Assembly (NCBI GenBank): GCA_903888515.1
Contig: CAISTY010000203.1
Coordinates: 1-38,865 of the forward strand
DNA: 38,865 nucleotides
Source of the DNA: Akkermansiaceae bacterium
GTDB taxonomy: Bacteria > Verrucomicrobiota > Verrucomicrobiia > Verrucomicrobiales > Akkermansiaceae
Direction of reading: 5' to 3'
Shown here in pieces: positions 26,485 to 35,105 of the stretch. The translations under genes and the position numbers were made by a program. Below the pieces are notes generated by a model. It ran no database searches, had not been told where the DNA came from, and saw only the letters and a list, made by a program, of their open reading frames with translations. Position 1 is the first letter of the stretch. Every line of letters starts with the position of its first letter.

Positions 26485-27645
26485 TCAGCGGGTGGCGACG
26501 ACCTCGACGGTGAAGCCTTTCAAATAGCCGGTTTCCGGCAGGGTGACGAGCACCGGATGATCGGCGCGCTGGCGGTGTTCGGCAACAAGTCGCAACGATT
26601 TTTTGGCGTCAACCGAGGCGTCGGCAAGGTTATCGAGGAAGATCCCGCGCGAGGTGTGGTGTGAGCAGCAGAAAGTGGATAGAACCCCGCCTTTATCTAA
26701 CAATTTAAGCGCGCGCAGGTGGATTTCCTTATAGCCGCGCATGGCGTCCACGAGGGTTTTCTTATTGCGGGTGAAGCTCGGGGGATCGAGGATGATGAGG
26801 TCGTATTCGGGTTGTGCGTGTTTGAGGAAATCAAAGACGTTGTGTTCGAGGACGGTGATATCCAGGCCGTTGAGTTGCGCGTTGTGGCGGGCGGCCGCGC
26901 AAGCGGAGGCGGAGACATCAATGGCCGTCACCCGGGTGGCTCCCGCCTTGGCACAGGCGAGGGCGAAGCCGCCTTGGTTGGTGAAACAATCGAGCACCCG
27001 CTTGCCTGGAGCGAGATTGGCGATTGCGGCGTGGGATTCGAGTTGGTCGAGGTAGAGGCCGGTTTTTTGTCCGTCGAAGAGATCGATTTCAAAGTCCAGG
27101 TCATTTGAGCGGACCACGAACGGGCCGGGGTTTTGGCCATGCAACATCTCGATGCCGGGCTCCATGCCTTCGGCCTTGCGGAACGGTGAATCATTGCGCA
27201 GGACGATGGATTGCGGGGCGAGCAAAGCGATGAGGGCGTCGCGGATCAGTTCCTTGCGCAAGTCCATGGCCAGGGTGAGCGTCTGAACCGATAGGTGAGC
27301 GCCATAACGATCCACGATCAGGCCTGGAATGCCGTCCGACTCGCTCCAGACGAGGCGGCAGAGTGAGGTATCGATACCGAGGCGCTGGCGGTGATCGATG
27401 GCTTGGCGGATGCGGCGGCTGAAAAAGTCCGGATCGAGGTCCTGACGGCGGCGGGAAAAGCGCCTGGCGATGATTTGTGAGAGCGGATTGAAAATAGCCG
27501 AGCCGAGCGGGCGGTCGCGAAAATCCTTGAGGGTGATGACGTCTCCGGGTTGCGGATCGCCGAAGGTTTTCTTGATTTCCGTAGCGTAAACCCACTCGTG
27601 ACCGTGAAAAATGCGGGCGCGGGGTGCGATGATCAGACCAGCCAT
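26485..27645 (-). CDS. Class I SAM-dependent 23S rRNA methyltransferase, RlmI-like
   Basis: This is 386 residues from ATG 27645. An N-terminal PUA-type domain (APRARIFHGHEWVYATEI, GDVITLKDFRDRPLGSAIFN) precedes a middle domain and a Rossmann methyltransferase. SAM motif I is VLDCFTNQGGFALACAKAGA, followed by VTAIDVSASA and motif IV DPPSFTRNK; the end is STFCCSHH...GYLKGFTVEVVA. This layout matches the RlmI/YccW group that makes m5C in 23S rRNA, although the exact target base is inferred. The open frame runs 50 codons upstream to 27795, but conserved sequence begins at MAGLIIAPRARI. It is divergent from the H1-like gene (27767) across 121 bp and convergent with dapB. Confidence 0.85.
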   Translation of the reverse strand: MAGLIIAPRARIFHGHEWVYATEIKKTFGDPQPGDVITLKDFRDRPLGSAIFNPLSQIIARRFSRRRQDLDPDFFSRRIRQAIDHRQRLGIDTSLCRLVWSESDGIPGLIVDRYGAHLSVQTLTLAMDLRKELIRDALIALLAPQSIVLRNDSPFRKAEGMEPGIEMLHGQNPGPFVVRSNDLDFEIDLFDGQKTGLYLDQLESHAAIANLAPGKRVLDCFTNQGGFALACAKAGATRVTAIDVSASACAAARHNAQLNGLDITVLEHNVFDFLKHAQPEYDLIILDPPSFTRNKKTLVDAMRGYKEIHLRALKLLDKGGVLSTFCCSHHTSRGIFLDNLADASVDAKKSLRLVAEHRQRADHPVLVTLPETGYLKGFTVEVVATR

Positions 27646-27766
27646 GGACGGGAATCTGGCGCGGACAATCGGCTCTTGTCGAATGCGAAAATATGCGAGA
27701 GTGAAGACTAATGAAGAATTCCGCTTGATTCCGCCGGGTGAACCACCTAACCATTGGGGACCACCC

Positions 27767-28303
27767 ATGGGCCAACAAACGAACAAAATCATCAAACGCC
27801 GCCGCCGCGCTGATTACCTCAAGCGCAAAAATGCGCAGGCAAAACTCGCCGGCATCACGAAAAAGCCAGCCGTCAAAAAGAAAGACCTTGCCAAAAAGGT
27901 GCCCGAAAAGAAGGCCGCTGTCAAAAAAGCCCCTGCCAAGAAAGTAGCCAAGAAGGTGCCAACCGCAGAAATCACGGAGACTCAGGAAACCCCGGAGATT
28001 GAAACCCCGGAGATTGAAACCCCGGAGATTGAAACCCCGGAGATTGAAACCCCGGAGATTGAAACCCCGGAGATTGAAACCCCGGTGGCCGAAACCCCGG
28101 AGATTGAAACCCCGGAGATTGAAACTCCGGTGGCCGAAACCCCGGAGACTTCGAAAAAGGCGGCAACGAAAAAGGCGGCTCCGAAATCCGCAGCAACGAA
28201 ATCCGCGACTGCGAAAAAGGCGACTGCGAAAAAGACGACTGCGAAATCCGCGCCGCTTGAGCCCCCCCCTGCGGCTGATGCTCAAGAACCCCCGGCATCT
28301 TGA
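27767..28303 (+). CDS. Lysine/alanine-rich histone H1-like protein with ETPEI repeats
   Basis: This is 178 residues. The N-terminus MGQQTNKIIKRRRRADYLKRKNAQAK is strongly basic and looks conserved-domain-like. Two Lys/Ala/Pro tracts (KKPAVKKKDLAKKVPEKKAAVKKAPAKK and SKKAATKKAAPKSAATK...) resemble eukaryotic H1 tails and bacterial Hc1-type proteins. Between them are eleven pentapeptides ETPEI, ETPVA or ETPET, encoded by an almost perfect 15-bp tandem repeat. The basic tails should bind DNA or RNA, and the acidic spacer could modulate this; the role is inferred. GGGGA lies seven bases before ATG 27767. Upstream in-frame ATGs overlap the divergent methyltransferase start and look non-coding. Confidence 0.75.
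   Translation: MGQQTNKIIKRRRRADYLKRKNAQAKLAGITKKPAVKKKDLAKKVPEKKAAVKKAPAKKVAKKVPTAEITETQETPEIETPEIETPEIETPEIETPEIETPEIETPVAETPEIETPEIETPVAETPETSKKAATKKAAPKSAATKSATAKKATAKKTTAKSAPLEPPPAADAQEPPAS
27986..28150 (+). repeat. Eleven tandem 15-bp units encoding ETPEI/ETPVA
   Basis: The unit is GAAACCCCGGAGATT. Six identical copies come first, then variants ending GGTGGCC at units 7 and 10, and a last unit ending ACT. The near identity of DNA, not only protein, points to recent slippage expansion. Confidence 0.95.
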
Positions 28304-28554
28304 CGGCTTGTGCCTTTCATCCGGATGAGGCGCGTGCCGTCCGAGACGCACGATCGGTAGGATTGCCCGGATGAGATTTTTGCAACACTCTGGATGACTG
28401 GAATTGACTTGGATGAGCAGGGAGGGCAGCTTTCTCTGAGGGAAGTGATGGTCATCCATTGCGTGCGGCGCGAGCCTCGCGGCAGCCAAGCGCGTGAAAA
28501 ATCCGCTGATCCGAGTTGCATGATGTGAATCCCCCGCCGATGTTTTTGGCACGC

Positions 28555-31230
28555 ATGAAAATTTCCTTGGCAGTGATCCTTACGGGGTTGGCCGTTTTCT
28601 CCCGGCTCGCAGCCGCAACTCTGGAAACACCCGCCGTCGCCGCGGTAGAACCGCTTGCCAAGGAAATCGACACCTTGATCCGGGAGTTGGCCGACGACAG
28701 TTTTCGCGTCCGCGAAAATGCCAGCCGAGACATTTGGAAATTGGGCGATGCTGCGTTGCCCGCGTTGCAGGAGGCGAGCACCTCGACCAATCCGGAACAA
28801 GCTAGCCGGGCGCGTGATCTCATCCGCAAGATCCAACTCCACATCACTGCGGAGACCGATCCCGAGATCATCGCCTTGGTCGAACGTTACGCCAAAGCCT
28901 CACTCACCGAAAAAATCACCTTGTTCGCACAAATGAGGATGAAAGGGGCCTGGCGGCAGATGCTCAAACTTCACGCAGCCGAAACCCATGCCGAAATCCG
29001 TGAAAAACTCCAACCCGCAGTCCATGGCATCGCCCTCAAAGCCGCCCGCGAACGCCTGTTGCAAGGGGATGCCCGCGAAGCTCGCGAGTTTCTTGAAATG
29101 GCACCTGCGAATCCCGGCAACTTGCTGGCGCTCGCCGAGTTCCACCGCAGCCATGGCACTCTCGAGGCCGAGTTGCAACGTACCCGGACCGTCACGGGGC
29201 GCAAGTCGGCCGCCTGGCAACTCGCACTGCAGCGCGCCGCCGGCAATCTCGAAGCTGCTAGAGACGCCGCAAAAGCAGCCGGTGATGAGCGGATCGCAGC
29301 CATCATGGCCGCTCTCTCAGGGGATCCGATCCCGTGGTTGCGGCAAACCCCGGACATCCTCAAAGCGGACACAATGTCCGAGTCTCTCGTGGCCACTTAC
29401 ACCACCGTCGCCATCAAGCGCTGGCTCGGACAAAAAATGCGCCCGACGGATATCGACCCCTTGCGCAAGGCTCTCATGACCCGTCATTCCGAAGCACGCG
29501 GAGTGTCCATGAACGCGTTGTTTCTGCTAGGTGAGGCGACTTCCGCCGAAGCGGCGTTCGCCAAATCCGCACCGTTGGCCGCGTTTCGTTATTTCGACTC
29601 GCTGGAGCGCATCCCCGATGCCCTCAAATCACTGGGACTCGATCCGGACCACCCCGATTACAAATCCTGGATCGAAAAACGCCTCAGGAAAATCTCCACC
29701 AACAACATCGAGGACCAAAAAGCGCCTGCCGAAGATACCGAGGAACTCGTCGCGCTCGCCAGTTTCCTGGAAAACAAGGGACTGCATGAAGAACTGGCGG
29801 CTGCCTTCTCCGAACCGATGGCCACCTTCGCGGAAAAACACGAAAGCTCGTTTGTCGATTTGTTAGGCGCGCTTTTCGGCCACCGCGCGAGTCTGGGCGG
29901 GGCTCCCCTGCTTGCCAAGCGTATCGGCACCGCATGGGCGGGCGATCACGAAAAACATTGGGATGCCCTCGTCGACGCCGCCTTCGGAGACGACGACATG
30001 ACCAGGGCGTGGTGGGATTGGCTCGCGGACTTGGATCCCAAGGCCAGTCGCAACCAGCGGCTCGACGCGATGCTCGCGCTCTACGGCTGCGGCAAGGATC
30101 CGTCCGGATTGCAGGAGAAATGGCTCGCTTTGGCATGGCAGGCGGCGCTCACAGCTCCGGCCCGCGAACGCGACTCCCTGATAGAGCGCATCTCCGCTCT
30201 TTCCATCGAAGCGGGCGACGTGGCGAACAGTCTCAAGGCATGGGATCTGCTGCCGGAAATCAGCCGCAAGGAGATCTTCTGGGGTGAACACATTCTCCAT
30301 CTCTCCGCAGGGGAACGCTGGGACGAGGCCGCCGCTGTTATTCTCCAGCAAATCAAGCTGGCCAAGGAATCCAAACAGGAACTCAGCATTGCATTCCACG
30401 CTTATGCCGCTGCCGCCCTGCGCCAGGCGGGACACCCCGACCAAGCCGCCATCCATGATTCGTGGGTCGATAAACTGGTTCTCGGAAATCCAATCATCGC
30501 CATTCAAACCGGCAACGGCTATGCGTTCGGCCGCGATTACCAACGGGCCGCCCAGTGGTGGGCCAGGGCCGCCCGCGAGGCGGATCCTGATTCGGGCGAG
30601 TTCGCCATCGCCCTCAAACTGCATGCGGGCATTCTGTTAGAAGAGGGCAAGTGGAAGGAATGCGCCGCCTCCTCCGAAGTGCTATCCCGGATGTATGTCA
30701 TGCCCGATATGATCGCGACATCTCCCTTGCCGCTCATGCGCCTGCGCCTGCAAGCCGACATGGCGCGCGCGCTCGCCACCCTCAAGACCGACCGCCCGGG
30801 GGCGCTTGCCTTGTTGGAAAAATCCCATCGCTCGTTCGCCAGTGATGGATCGTTGGCCGACTTCTTTTTCCCGGCCCTGCGCCAAGCGGGCCTGATCAAA
30901 GAGCATGACGCGTGGTTCCGCGAATCATGGTCTCTCATGGAGAAAATCATTGCGAACTATCCGTTAGCCGACAATACCCGCAACACCGCCGCTTGGTTCG
31001 CATCACGCGCCCTAAGAAACCTCGACGAGGCCGAAAAACACCTCACCAAGGCACTGGCTGCAAACCCCCATCAATCGGCCTATCTCGATACCATGGCGGA
31101 AATCCAGTTCGCCAAAGGCAACCGCGAGAAAGCCCTCGAATGGTCGCGCACCGCCGTTAATTTCCTGCCCAATGATGCGCAGTTGCGCCGCCAACAGGAA
31201 CGCTACCGCTCCGACCCGATGCCCAAATGA
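28555..31230 (+). CDS. Large secreted TPR-containing protein
   Basis: This is 891 residues from ATG 28555. The signal peptide is MKISLAVILTGLAVFSRLAAA. The first mature segment (LIRELADDSFRVRENASRDIWKLGDAALPALQEA) is the HEAT-like motif found in many planctomycete and verrucomicrobial secreted proteins. Long helical repeats of TPR type fill the rest, and the last 90 residues are clear TPRs (LRNLDEAEKHLTKALAANPHQSAYLDTMAEIQFAKGNREKALEWSRTAVNFLPND). It probably scaffolds a periplasmic or outer-membrane complex; the partner is unknown. ATG 28540 would add only five residues. It is convergent with the truncated vWA gene; the space between holds the palindromes described at 31264 and 31400. Confidence 0.75.
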   Translation: MKISLAVILTGLAVFSRLAAATLETPAVAAVEPLAKEIDTLIRELADDSFRVRENASRDIWKLGDAALPALQEASTSTNPEQASRARDLIRKIQLHITAETDPEIIALVERYAKASLTEKITLFAQMRMKGAWRQMLKLHAAETHAEIREKLQPAVHGIALKAARERLLQGDAREAREFLEMAPANPGNLLALAEFHRSHGTLEAELQRTRTVTGRKSAAWQLALQRAAGNLEAARDAAKAAGDERIAAIMAALSGDPIPWLRQTPDILKADTMSESLVATYTTVAIKRWLGQKMRPTDIDPLRKALMTRHSEARGVSMNALFLLGEATSAEAAFAKSAPLAAFRYFDSLERIPDALKSLGLDPDHPDYKSWIEKRLRKISTNNIEDQKAPAEDTEELVALASFLENKGLHEELAAAFSEPMATFAEKHESSFVDLLGALFGHRASLGGAPLLAKRIGTAWAGDHEKHWDALVDAAFGDDDMTRAWWDWLADLDPKASRNQRLDAMLALYGCGKDPSGLQEKWLALAWQAALTAPARERDSLIERISALSIEAGDVANSLKAWDLLPEISRKEIFWGEHILHLSAGERWDEAAAVILQQIKLAKESKQELSIAFHAYAAAALRQAGHPDQAAIHDSWVDKLVLGNPIIAIQTGNGYAFGRDYQRAAQWWARAAREADPDSGEFAIALKLHAGILLEEGKWKECAASSEVLSRMYVMPDMIATSPLPLMRLRLQADMARALATLKTDRPGALALLEKSHRSFASDGSLADFFFPALRQAGLIKEHDAWFRESWSLMEKIIANYPLADNTRNTAAWFASRALRNLDEAEKHLTKALAANPHQSAYLDTMAEIQFAKGNREKALEWSRTAVNFLPNDAQLRRQQERYRSDPMPK

Positions 31231-31263
31231 TCGTTGGATCATGCGGCCCCGTGCGCACGGACC

Positions 31264-31281
31264 GCGAGTCTCCAGACTCGC
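31264..31281. repeat. Short palindromic repeat, copy 2
   Basis: This is the same 18-mer as at 5113-5130 (GCGAGTCT, CC, AGACTCGC). It lies 33 bp after the stop of the TPR gene, so here it is positioned like a transcription-end hairpin. Confidence 0.8.
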
Positions 31282-31335
31282 CAGAGCAAGCGCCGCGATC
31301 GCCAGCGGCCGTTGCCGTCACTCCTTGCCGGGCAG

Positions 31336-31350
31336 GCGCGTCAAGTTAAG
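31336..31350 (+). repeat. Head word of palindromic element, left copy
   Basis: GCGCGTCAAGTTAAG recurs with one change at 32890-32904. Both copies are followed about 62-64 bases later by a 40-bp palindrome and then by TAGAG(G)TGGAGA. Confidence 0.65.
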
Positions 31351-31399
31351 GGAAATGTGATCCCTGACACCGAAAGTGACCCGCAGCCACAGTACCTAG

Positions 31400-31439
31400 C
31401 TGGACATCCTGCGGTCCGATCGGACCGCAGGATGTCCAG
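31400..31439. repeat. Perfect 40-bp palindrome, left copy
   Basis: The twenty-base arms start CTGGACATCC and match perfectly around a CGATCG centre. It is intergenic between the TPR gene (ends 31230) and the vWA remnant (ends 31517), which are convergent. As RNA it would form a very stable hairpin on both strands. No T-tract follows. Confidence 0.95.
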
Positions 31440-31516
31440 TTAGAGGTGGAGATTGTGACGAGGTTGATACGGAAATTCGCGAGGAACTTACCGGTACAAG
31501 GCATCCGGTCCTAAGG

Positions 31517-32818
31517 TTACCCGCTGAAATTTCTCCGGGATTTGTAGCCCGGAGTTGTGGGCGCACCCGGCCGCACTTCCGCAGGGGCTGGCAGGATGCG
31601 CCTTTTTTGTCCGGCGAGTTTTTTCACCAACTCGACGAACTCCGCGCGGTCTTCCGTGGGATCGTCAGTGAGGCCGGGTTGGGCGAGCGTTAGAACCTTT
31701 TCCCAGGCGGTTTCCCGCACATCTTCCATGGCGCGCAATTTCATACCGAACAGCGCCACGGCCGTGGCGAATTGATAGTCGGCGTCAACTTTGTCGAGCG
31801 CCAGCGCATCACCTGTTAGGGCAAACTCGATCCTGCGGCTTTCGTCGCCAGCGGGATGTTTGTAGCGCAGTTTTACCGTCAGCCATTCGTTGCTGGCAAC
31901 CGTCTGCGGCGGTGTGGCTTGGTATTTCAGACCCTCCGGGCCGGCAGCCGCTCCCGCTGGCTTCAGTTCGTAGAAGGCGGTGACGCTGTGGCCCGCGCCA
32001 ATGTCGCCGGCATCGACTTTGTCGTTGTTGAAATCCTCGTTGCGCAACACCCGGTTGGCATAGCCTATCAAACGATAACCGCCCACCTTCGCCGGGTTGA
32101 ACTCCACCTGGATTTTCACGTCCTTGGCGATGGTGACGAGCGTTCCTGTTAGGTTTTGCAGGAACACCTTGCGGCCCTCGCGTTCGGAATCGATGTAGAA
32201 ATAGTTGCCGTTGCCGTCATGGGTGATGGCGTCCATCATCGCGTCGTTGAGGTTGCCGGAGCCGAATCCCAACACGGTGAGATAGATCCCGTTCTTCGCG
32301 CGCTCTTTCACCAGCCCGACCAGCGAATCCCGGCCGGTCACCCCGACATTGAAGTCGCCGTCGGTGGCGAGAATCACGCGGTTCACGCCGCCTTCGAGTT
32401 TTTCCTTCAGCGCCAGTTCATAGGCACGTTTGATACCGGCACCACCGTTGGTGGAACCACCCGCCTCAAGTATTGATAGAGTTTTGAGCACCGTGGCCCG
32501 GCCTGGTGTGTCGAGCCGGGTGGAGGGCAGCGCCACTCCTTCCTTGCCGGCATAGACGACGATGGCCACTTGGTCGCGTTCATCGAGTTGTGCCACCAGC
32601 GTTGCCATCGCGTGCTTGAGCAGCGGCAGTTTGTCCGGGCTTTGCATCGATCCGGAAACGTCGATCAGGAACACCAGATTCGAGGCGGGACGCTTGTCGG
32701 CTGCAATCTCGCGCCCCTTGATCGCCACGCGGACGAGTTGGTGTTCGGGAGCCCACGGGCAATACGCCAGAGTCGCGCCGACGGCGAACGGCCCCTCACC
32801 CTGCGGTGGCTCGTAATG
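31517..32818 (-). pseudogene. 5'-truncated YfbK-like von Willebrand factor protein
   Basis: The surviving frame reads HYEPPQGEGPFAVG, then ATLAYCPWAPEHQLVRVAIKG, then the vWA domain (VFLIDVSGSMQSPDKL, VNRVILATDGDFNVG). It ends with the usual C-terminal DUF3520-like part (YKHPAGDESRRIEFAL, FATAVALFGMKLR). In complete homologues a signal peptide and a vWF N-terminal domain of 100 or more residues come first, including the NYFxYxYxPP motif that directly precedes this point. Here the codon before HYEPP is TAA (32819-32821), so the 5' part is lost. Translation could only restart at GTG 32728, with no leader. The 3' end is intact. The fragment has palindromic-element-like sequence on both sides (31336-31439 and 32890-32991). 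Confidence 0.78.
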
Positions 32819-32889
32819 TTATTGATCTGAACCTGCCCGATTGTGACATCCAAATGAAACTTTTTTTTGCAGAGGCCTCGGTGGGACAT

Positions 32890-32904
32890 GCGCGTCAACT
32901 TAAG
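32890..32904 (+). repeat. Head word of palindromic element, right copy
   Basis: GCGCGTCAACTTAAG has 14 of 15 bases in common with 31336-31350 and the same orientation. It lies about 70 bp beyond the break in the vWA gene. Confidence 0.65.
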
Positions 32905-32951
32905 AAAGGAAGAATCAGTTTTTCTTCTTATTGCTGCCCGCACCAAGGCAC

Positions 32952-32991
32952 CGCGACAATTCTTGTGACGGCCGTCACGAGAATTGTCGCG
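32952..32991. repeat. Near-perfect 40-bp palindrome, right copy, upstream of pgk
   Basis: Twenty-base arms (CGCGACAATTCTTGTGACGG and partner) match with a single mismatch. The sequence is unrelated to the left palindrome although length and surroundings agree. It ends 74 bases before the pgk ATG, so it could also act on pgk as an operator or leader hairpin. Confidence 0.9.
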
Positions 32992-33065
32992 ATAGAGTGG
33001 AGAAATCTGGAGCAGGCGACGCAAGTCTTGACACCGGGCGGTCTTTGAGACGGTATTTGCGCCCC

Positions 33066-34271
33066 ATGGCCAAATTATCGATTCGCGATCTCGACGTATC
33101 TTGCAAGGAAGTCCTCATGCGGGTGGAATTCAACGTGCCTCTCAAAGACGGCGCCATCACCGACGACACCCGCATCCAAGCCGCTTTGCCCTCGATCCGG
33201 CATCTCATCGCCGGCGGTGCGAAACTCGTGCTGTGTGCCCACCTCGGACGCCCCAAAGGTGGACCCGATGCCAAATACTCGCTCGCACCCGCCGCGACAC
33301 GCCTCGGCGAACTGCTCGGTCTAACAGTGGGATTTGCGCCGGATTGCGTGGGGCCGGCAACTGCCACCCTTCGCGCGGCACTCAAACCCGGGGAGGTTCT
33401 TGTTTTGGAAAACACCCGCTTTTATTCCGCCGAGGAAGCGAACGACCCGGCCTTCGCCAAGGATCTTGCGGGTAGCGCCGAGATTTACGTCAATGATGCG
33501 TTCGGTTCGGCCCACCGCGCCCATGCCTCCACCGAAGGCGTCACTCATTTCGTTTCCCGCAGTGCCATGGGCTTCCTGATGGCACGGGAACTGAAATATC
33601 TCCAACAAGAACTCGACAACCCGGCCCGCCCGTTCGTCGTGATCATGGGTGGCTCGAAAGTCTCCGACAAAATCCAGGTGATCATGCGCCTGCTGGAAAA
33701 AGCCGACACCCTGATCATCGGGGGTGCCATGGCCTTCACCTTCTTCAAGGCGCAGGGCCACGATGTCGGCGCGAGCAAGGTGGAGACCGACAAGCTTGAT
33801 CTCGCCCTGGAAATCCTCGCCAAGGCCAAAGAACTCGGCAAAACCATCTTGCTGCCGATCGACACCCGCGAGACCGACAAGTTTGAAGACGGCGCCCAAA
33901 CCCGCTGCACCCCGTCCTTCGCCCAAGGGGGTGCCGTAACCCATGGCTGGATGGGCATCGACATCGGCGACCTGGCCATCGGCGAGTTCCGCAATGCCAT
34001 CCTGCAGGCCAAAACCATCATCTGGAATGGCCCGATCGGCGTGTTCGAAATCGCCAACTTCGCCACAGGCACCCGCGCCGTCGCCGAAGCCGTCGCCGAA
34101 GCCACCCGCAACGGTGCGGTCAGCATCATCGGCGGCGGGGATTCCGTCACCGCCGTCAACCAATTCGGCCTTGATGACCAAATGACTTTCATTTCCACTG
34201 GCGGCGGCGCATCCCTCGAATTGCTCGAAGGAAAAAACCTCCCGGGCGTCGCCGCACTCGATAATATCTAA
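33066..34271 (+). CDS. pgk: Phosphoglycerate kinase
   Basis: The 401-residue protein has the normal PGK length and order of motifs. These are the N-terminal substrate loop RVEFNVPLKDG, HLGRPKGG, ENTRFYSAEEANDPAF, NDAFGSAHRAHAST, GGSKVSDKI, the nucleotide-site WNGPIGVFE, and GGGDSVTAV near the end. The enzyme moves phosphate between 1,3-bisphosphoglycerate and ADP in cytoplasmic glycolysis. The signature is normally RxDxNVP; here the Asp is Glu (residue 21), a conservative but unusual change at a substrate-binding position. ATG 33066 matches the conserved start (AKLSIRDLDV). tpiA follows after 31 bp, so the two form a glycolytic operon. Confidence 0.95.
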   Translation: MAKLSIRDLDVSCKEVLMRVEFNVPLKDGAITDDTRIQAALPSIRHLIAGGAKLVLCAHLGRPKGGPDAKYSLAPAATRLGELLGLTVGFAPDCVGPATATLRAALKPGEVLVLENTRFYSAEEANDPAFAKDLAGSAEIYVNDAFGSAHRAHASTEGVTHFVSRSAMGFLMARELKYLQQELDNPARPFVVIMGGSKVSDKIQVIMRLLEKADTLIIGGAMAFTFFKAQGHDVGASKVETDKLDLALEILAKAKELGKTILLPIDTRETDKFEDGAQTRCTPSFAQGGAVTHGWMGIDIGDLAIGEFRNAILQAKTIIWNGPIGVFEIANFATGTRAVAEAVAEATRNGAVSIIGGGDSVTAVNQFGLDDQMTFISTGGGASLELLEGKNLPGVAALDNI

Positions 34272-34302
34272 CTGTAATACCCACACCACTCATCCACCAC
34301 CC

Positions 34303-35094
34303 ATGATCCGCAAGCCCATCTTCGCCGCCAACTGGAAAATGAACAAGGGAGCTTCCGAAACGGAAGACTTCGTCAGGAGTTTTCTATCGAAAATCCAAGG
34401 TCAGAGTTTCCCGTGTGAAATCGTCATCGCCCCGCCATTTGTTTCGCTGCCGAAGCTCGCGGACCTGCTGCACGGCGCCGTCCAGAATGCGAGCGCCATC
34501 CAAATTGGCGCGCAGAACTGCTCGCAGTTTGATGCCGGGGCCTACACCGGCGAGGTCAACGTGCTGATGTTGCGCGAGTTTTTCGTCCACTTTGTCATCA
34601 TCGGCCACAGCGAGCGCCGCGCGATCTTCGGCGAGACGGATGCGATCATCAACGCCAAGCTCAAGAAAGCCCGCGAGGCCAATCTGAAACCCATCTTCTG
34701 CATCGGTGAAACTCTCGCCCAACGCGAGGGCGGCATGCTCGAATCCGTGCTGCGCACCCAAGTCACCGAGGGCCTCCAAGGCCTAACCGAAAAGGACATG
34801 GCCGAAATCGTCATCGCCTACGAACCCGTGTGGGCCATCGGCACCGGCGTCACCGCCACCTCCCAACAGGCGCAGGACGCCCACGCCTTCGTCCGCTCGC
34901 TCGTCGCCGGGCTTTACGGCACGGACACCGCCGAGCGGATCCGCATCCAATACGGCGGCAGCGTGAAGCCCGGCAACGCCGCCGAGTTGATGGCCTGCCC
35001 GGACATTGATGGCGCACTCATCGGCGGCGCGTCGTTAGAGCCTCATGGATTTCTGGAAATCATCCGCAACGGCACGGTGCCATTGGTGGAGTGA
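34303..35094 (+). CDS. tpiA: Triosephosphate isomerase
   Basis: The 263-residue TIM barrel has all catalytic parts: N and K in FAANWKMNKG, electrophile His in IGHSERR, catalytic Glu in AYEPVWAIGTG, and the phosphate loop YGGSVKPGNA followed by IGGASLEP. It interconverts dihydroxyacetone phosphate and glyceraldehyde-3-phosphate. It starts 31 bp after pgk and is surely in the same operon. The stop overlaps a GTG of the following open frame, but the next gene's likely start is 12 bases further on. Confidence 0.96.
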   Translation: MIRKPIFAANWKMNKGASETEDFVRSFLSKIQGQSFPCEIVIAPPFVSLPKLADLLHGAVQNASAIQIGAQNCSQFDAGAYTGEVNVLMLREFFVHFVIIGHSERRAIFGETDAIINAKLKKAREANLKPIFCIGETLAQREGGMLESVLRTQVTEGLQGLTEKDMAEIVIAYEPVWAIGTGVTATSQQAQDAHAFVRSLVAGLYGTDTAERIRIQYGGSVKPGNAAELMACPDIDGALIGGASLEPHGFLEIIRNGTVPLVE

Positions 35095-35105
35095 GTTCAT
35101 CGCCC

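Noticed and set aside
28320..28400. Terminator around CATCCGGATG after the H1-like gene
   Set aside because: Short palindrome without loop or T-tract.
27191..28552. Long minus-strand frame (453 codons) with RGFNLRGFN repeats
   Set aside because: It is the antisense reading of the 15-bp repeat in the H1-like gene and of the methyltransferase 5' region; no family resemblance and no start signal.
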